Shown in pieces: positions 58,946 to 64,000 of a DNA stretch of 64,000 nucleotides. The notes under the pieces were generated by a model. It was not told the origin of the DNA and searched no databases. It worked only from the letters and a program-made list of their open reading frames with translations. Source of the stretch: Nymphaea colorata (taxonomy: Eukaryota; Streptophyta; Magnoliopsida; Nymphaeales; Nymphaeaceae); the NCBI RefSeq assembly GCF_008831285.2, contig NC_045141.1, positions 27,579,315 through 27,643,314 on the forward strand. Reading direction: 5' to 3'. Numbering within the stretch: position 1 is the first letter of the stretch; the number at the start of each line of letters is the position of its first letter. Both the position numbers and the translations under genes were made by a program.

Positions 58946-59937
58946 CTAATCAGCAAGTCTACGTGTCAACCATGTCACCCGATCTGAAGGTGGAATGTTG
59001 ACAAAGATAATAGAATTGGTGCTCTCTGCTAACAGGTCCATACTCATCAGTCGTGTATGACTATCTAGGAACCCAGTGTCCACCATCTCTTGTAAAATTT
59101 CACAACATTTGACATATTGAAACCCTCTACAAGTATGTGTGAGGGTGTCCACATTCTGAGCTATACCGTTCAGCAAATTGTAATATACGTCATCATTGGT
59201 TGACATGTTCCTTTTTGACATACGTGTAGTTGTATTGTTTGTCGGATTTTCAGTTGTACGAGTTGGAGGTACTGGCGATTGTAGGGGACTATCATCATTA
59301 AACATCTATGTGAATGATTGTTCACTATCGGGTTGCATGTAGGAAAGAGTCGACTGAGATGCATGTGTAGATGGGAGTGGTTCAGTGTCATCATGTAGCA
59401 TGTTGTTCAATGTGACTGTGTCTTTCCTAGTTGCATGAGATTCGCAACAGACTTCGGCGAACTCATCATAGTATCTCCATACTTTTGGCCCTCTGTATTT
59501 TTTTCTATTTGGATATTTCTGAAAAATTCATGTGTTCATATATTGCACAAGTAAAGACATGTGAGACAAAACCTAATAGTATGAATTGTATAACTTACCT
59601 CAATGTAGTCATTCCATACTTGGGGGCTGACCTCAATACATTTGTTAATTGGGTCGTAGCCAAACTCACTTGTATTCAACATTTCCTTCATGACTGATAA
59701 GTTGGGTTTGAAATACTTTAATTTGTTTTATATTTTGTCTTTAGTGAATTCTAGACTAAATCTTTCCATCATGCTTTTTTCCATGTTTTTTTCAATAGAT
59801 GTGTATGCTTTAGGCTTCAAACCTCCACCATATTTCATGCCAGGCATGCGTGAATGCTCCATAAGAAGCTTAACTAAGTAGTTTATTTGTGGTTCAGTCC
59901 ACGTAAGATTTTCCTTTGAAGGACCGCTGTCTTCCAT
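58946..59937 (-). pseudogene. Harbinger ORF1, Myb/SANT-like DNA-binding protein, inactivated
   Basis: Starts at 59937 with a Myb/SANT-like region (LTWTEPQINYLVKLLMEH, then EKNMEKSMMERFSLEFTKDK). A TAA follows at codon 70 where the frame continues as NKLKYFKPNLSVMKEML, then EFGYDPINKCIEVSPQVWND, and an apparent donor GAG|GTAAGT. The next exon has KYPNRKKYRGPKVWRYYDEF and CCESHATRK, with a second in-frame stop (TAG) before MFNDDSPLQSP. In PIF/Harbinger elements this protein partners the transposase for DNA binding and nuclear import. Two stops show decay. Confidence 0.85.
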
Positions 59938-61527
59938 AGTAACGTTTTGTACAATAATTTTTCACAACTACAATTTTCAAAAATCTAACATGAAGAACAG
60001 TTGTTTTATACAATTTATGATGCAGTACATTATATAGTGAATCGCCAAGTAGTTCATGCATGCTACATGAAGAATGCAACCATAAGCATAGAAAAAAGGG
60101 GACTTTGAAACCATAGATGGCAGGCTCAAATGTTAAAAAAATCAGAAAACAATTTCTTATTAGCTAATAGATTATTAGAAGTGCACCCACTTGTTTCTAA
60201 CCCCTAAGAGAATTGAAGTTGTAAATTGAATTGGGTCATGACTCATCAGTCATTCTATAGCCTTATCCTTGTAACATGGCATAAAAAGCTATCTTGCCTA
60301 AGCATATCTAGAGGTGCGGTACATCGAGCATTCAGTGTGGCTTGGCATCTAGTCATTCTATAGCCTTATCCTTGTAACAGAGATATTGAAAGATCATCTA
60401 TCATTTTATATATCTTCTTTGTATAATTTCAACCATATCATCAACATTCTTCCTTGTAACAGAGATATTGGTAGCTTTATGTATATGCAGCAGATGTATA
60501 ACAGTGCATTAAAGACAGAGATATTTCAGATAGTCTCTTTCAAGTGCAAATGTCTTCTGCTCACAATGGCTATGCAGATAAAGCTAGAAGGACATTGTCT
60601 TCAACTAAAAGGGAAACAAGAGAGCTTAACACTTCGTGTTTCCTTTTTTCTACTAGGCTAATGGAATGATGGGGAGACTTTCTTGGAAACGAAGGAAGGG
60701 GTGTTCAAGAGTTTTGTATTAGTAGCAGTGGGAACACCGCAAGTGAAATAATCACCAACAGCAATGGCGAAAGCGCTCATGTTATCTGAAACAAGAATGC
60801 TCTATTCAAGCCTGAACCCCCAACAGACGGCACCATGATCATAGGCTCCCCTCCAGGCTCTGGCTTCTCCCCCAGTAGAAAACTCTTGACCTCCCATCAA
60901 CCAAAAAGAGCAAAAACAGAGAATGTTTAAAACAAGGCACCAAAAACAGCAATAAAACAGCTGATCATAAACATTGATGCTTGTACTGCTTTCTACTCCT
61001 TTCCCCACATTCCTAACAGCAAAATGAAGACAGAACATGCAAGAGCAGAAAGGGAGACAGCGAGAGCAAGAGAGAAAGACAGAAAAGTAAGGCATCAGCA
61101 AGAGCAAGAGAGAAAGACGGAGCAAAAAACTTTGGGCATTTCTGAAAGGGACACAGCGAGAGCAAGAGAGAAACCCTTACATGTGGCGATGGCAAACGGT
61201 GGCCCAATGAAGGAGCGGTGACTGTGGCGTTGGCGAACCGGCGGAGCAGCGACGGTTGGAGCTCTGGCCCGCAAGAATAATGTGTCCCTCTTCCCTACCG
61301 ATGAGAAGAGAGATATTCTGGAACGCGAGGGAAGAGGAGTTGTCGTCGACTATGCACGGAAGGAGGAGATGGGTGAAATGAGGGGAAAATGGGTGTGAGA
61401 GGGAAAAAATCGAGCATCTAACGAAAAATGGGTGAAATTTCACGCTGTTTGATACGTGGTGAGACGGACGGGTGAAATTTCACCTGCCCATACAGATTTC
61501 ACCCGCTCCTCTCGTTTTACCCCCGCA
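59938..61527. other. non-coding right part of the Harbinger element
   Basis: Contains a duplicated GTCATTCTATAGCCTTATCC near 60249 and 60353, an array of GCAAGAGAGAAA-type repeats at 61040-61175, and subterminal palindromes GGTGAAATTTCAC from about 61430. Open frames here are low-complexity. Confidence 0.5.
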
Positions 61528-61543
61528 ATCAAACGGACCCTTA
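61528..61543 (-). repeat. right terminal inverted repeat and TSD of the Harbinger element
   Basis: ATCAAACGGACCC then TTA. This is the exact complement of the left 13 bp, with the same target duplication. Confidence 0.9.
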
Positions 61544-62600
61544 GAGAGAAATTCTCAAATAGGTGCTTCATAGATGGAAACGTTAGGTTTTTCTAAAAAT
61601 ACTGAAATTACTAATAAAACGCACAATCCATTCGCATTTTCTTCATTTTGTTTATTTGGTCGCAGTCAGGCATGTACATCTATATTTGGGTGTACAAGAT
61701 GAGCTTCGTTTCTTCTGATGTTCTTGAATCTTGTAGTTTGCTATTGAAGTAGTGATAGCGGTACTTCAGATAGATAACATAATGAAGTTTGTCCAAGACG
61801 AGTCTCAATATAACCAATACATAGAAAAGATAAGTGCTATCATCTGCATATTTCTTGTTCGCTTTTTTCATTCTTGGATACGGCGAGATTTCTATACTTG
61901 GCTTGCATAAGTTTAGTCCAAAGGTAATTAAGGACCAGCTTTTGTTGGCCATGGTCCCAGTTTGCCACTAATAATTAATAATAGTGGCATTTAGTTGCTT
62001 TTTACTGATGGAACTTTGCAGTACTGGATGCTCAGCTGCATGACTTTCATGGGCAACACAATTGTGAGGAAATTTAGTGGCATATACTTTCCGTCAGTAG
62101 GTGTGATTGTTCCATACTACAGAACGTGTGCCACTATTGAGATGCACCTTTTAGCTAAACTTGTATTCCAAGTTTAATGTGTACCGTCATCAACAAAAAC
62201 CAAGTTGGATGAAGTGTGGAAGTCAAGATTCATTGAACGTGTTCGATTAAGTCATATGATCTAATGCACCTGAACCAATAAATCAGTGCATTAATTCGAT
62301 AATAATTAAGGATGTTTCTGTAACTATCGCGGCAAAGTTGGTGAAATGGGCAGTGAAGGAATCAGTTCCTAGTCTTGTGTTACAAATGATGTTAGCAATC
62401 TTTCCTAAGTAAGTTAAGGGTTCACCTATTGCGGTCGCGGGAGTCAAACCTGCTCCTTTATCCTTGGCAGCTCAGGATTATTAGCTGCTGGTGTTCCATG
62501 GAGACAAGCATCTTTGATGGTTTGATATTATTCATTACACAAGGCCTAGCTTTTTGTGTAAGGATAGTGGTGCAAACATTACCCAGTCATGACAAATCAT
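61544..62600. other. intergenic, nothing recognised
   Basis: AT-rich sequence to the right of the transposon, with no domain or repeat of note. Confidence 0.5.
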
Positions 62601-63294
62601 ATATGAAAATGATTTGGCTCTGAACGCTCTCATAGTTCGGTCAATACCTGAAATATACTTTCTTGTTCTCTAAGCATTTATGTAATAATCGAAATGGGCG
62701 TTTTGAGGAGACAGGTGTCAAATTCATCCCAAGTTGCACAAAATTTGCCGAAGTAGTAGGATTGATTTTTTTTTCCCTTTTGTTCTCTTACTTCAAGACA
62801 TGAACTGATATATTCTAGCAATGTTGCAATATTCTCATTATAGCTCTTTGGCCAACAAGCAAATTTCCCAAGCAGTACTTGAAAAATAATCGGCAACGTA
62901 GGATCCCTACAAGCAAAGTAATCATTACATAGAAATATCATTCCCTGGTTGTCATTCGTCCATTTAGGATCACTGCCAGGAGGTTTAGTACTCCTTCATT
63001 AATATATCCAAACTTGGATTTCCCATTCAAAATAGAGAATAGCCTAATTAGAACCAAGACAAACAATTGATTTCACAAGAGAAGTCGTGATTCTGGGATT
63101 CGGGTACACTAGTTGTTGAATCAAAACTTTCCGTCTTTGTGGTTTCTCTTAATGCTACAAATTGCAGATATACCATAGTGCGAGTGGAGTTTGTTGCTGA
63201 ATTCGATCCTCTAACCATATTGCTCCAAATAAATGTACAAAGAACAATATCGTGCACATCCAAGCCAGGTCCTAGAAACACGGGTCTGATACCA
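62600..63294 (-). mobile_element. degenerate LTR-retrotransposon 5' part (primer-binding site and gag-like), probably Copia
   Basis: TGGTATCAGA at 63294-63285 (minus strand) equals the start of the initiator tRNA-Met primer site. Downstream on the same strand a frame begins MVRGSNSATNSTRTMVYLQF. Beyond it lies a piece with YYFGKFCATWDEFDT, like the Copia gag helix (FxxLxxxWxELD). Stops are frequent. An LTR would lie at 63295 to beyond the window edge but could not be delimited. Confidence 0.5.
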
Positions 63295-63299
63295 TAACA

Positions 63300-64000
63300 G
63301 GTAAAAAGGGAGGGGATGTTTTGAACACCGAAGATAAATTTGATGCAATTCTGTCATCTTCCACCTACATCCACGTTGCAAAGGCATACAATGGTTTTTA
63401 CTCTCTTGTCATTCTCTCTGAAACACATAAACAAAGAGTGGAACCATAAAACAAAAAACGATCATTGCGAAACTTGGGAGATAAGCACGGTTGGAAACAA
63501 CGACGACCCGTTGCCTAGTCGTTTGTCAATTTCCTTATTTTGTCAGTTAACATCTCTGCTGTCTTCTTTTATTCTTATGAAAGGCGTGAGGCACTTTTCT
63601 AAATCCAAACAATTTGCGAACAAGAGAAGTCATCCGGGATTTGTTCTCGTTTCTTGTTGAATGTTGTACAGCTTAGACGCATTCTTTGTCCAGGATAACT
63701 TTGTCGGGCAACAAGCGTATGCGTGAGTTGTTGGGTTGATGGACACCCAGCGCTCAACGAATTTTTAGTGATCCAAGCAAGGAGGTGTCGCCCAAGGTGA
63801 GGTGAACTAACAGAGAGGGGAGGTAGAAGCGGCAAAGTTTTAGAAAAAAGAGTGACATACAACAGTTGGAAGAGGTATTGTACACCGGACTCGCGCATAA
63901 AGCTGAAGGCGAAATGTTATAAATTTAGTAAGGGAGGACGGATCTAGGGATGATAATGTCGCCAATGTTCCTGTGCCATGGATCTGCGAGGTGGGTAGCC
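63300..64000. other. right edge, nothing recognised
   Basis: May be the LTR of the element above. No gene supported. Confidence 0.35.

Larger units (their letters stand above)
56648..61540 (-). mobile_element. PIF/Harbinger DNA transposon with TTA target-site duplication (4.9 kb)
   Basis: The left end reads GGGTCCGTTTGATG and the right end ATCAAACGGACCC, so the terminal inverted repeats match over 13 bp. TTA flanks both sides (56645-56647 and 61541-61543), as expected for Harbinger insertion. Inside, on the minus strand, are a Myb/SANT-like ORF1, a DDE transposase and a third domain. Both main genes have stop codons, so this copy is not autonomous. The left subterminal region carries four GTTTGATGCACA repeats, and the right one several GGTGAAATTTCAC palindromes. 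Both may be transposase binding sites. Confidence 0.92.

Overview
This is nuclear DNA from a flowering plant; the exact lineage cannot be fixed from the sequence. The evidence is spliced genes with GT-AG introns and short exons, a plastid-type chorismate synthase with an N-terminal transit peptide, a plant receptor-like cytoplasmic kinase, plant Copia, Gypsy-chromovirus, LINE and PIF/Harbinger transposons, many GA/CT, CA and TA microsatellites, and no operon-like spacing.

Four host genes could be reconstructed exon by exon, all on the minus strand, each giving an uninterrupted reading frame across every junction. They are a tryptophan/tyrosine permease-family carrier (8948 to 6386, 7 exons, 563 aa), a RINGv (MARCH-type) membrane E3 ubiquitin ligase (18746 to 13567, 8 exons, 473 aa, with one apparent GC-AG intron), chorismate synthase (32247 to 26390, 13 exons, 439 aa), and a CRPK1-like receptor-like cytoplasmic kinase (55358 to 46877, 6 exons, 373 aa). 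A fifth gene runs in from the left edge; only its last two exons are present, on the plus strand (1 to 854).

The space between and inside the genes is filled with decayed mobile elements. These are Copia fragments (10.9-11.8, 22.5-23.9 and 62.6-63.3 kb), LINE 3' remnants (12.6-13.0 and 21.8-22.1 kb), a dead Gypsy chromovirus (35.0-39.9 kb), a bounded PIF/Harbinger element with TTA target-site duplications (56648-61540), and small foldback or MITE-like elements. One foldback lies inside intron 3 of the kinase gene.

Chorismate synthase makes the common precursor of Phe, Tyr and Trp. The permease family moves Tyr and Trp. Their being about 17 kb apart on one strand is suggestive but may be chance. 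I found no wholly new system. The oddest items are a viroplasmin/RNase H1-N-like domain carried inside the Harbinger element next to its transposase, a 47-nt perfectly alternating purine-pyrimidine tract inside the GC-AG intron, and the consistent nonsense decay of the chromovirus.
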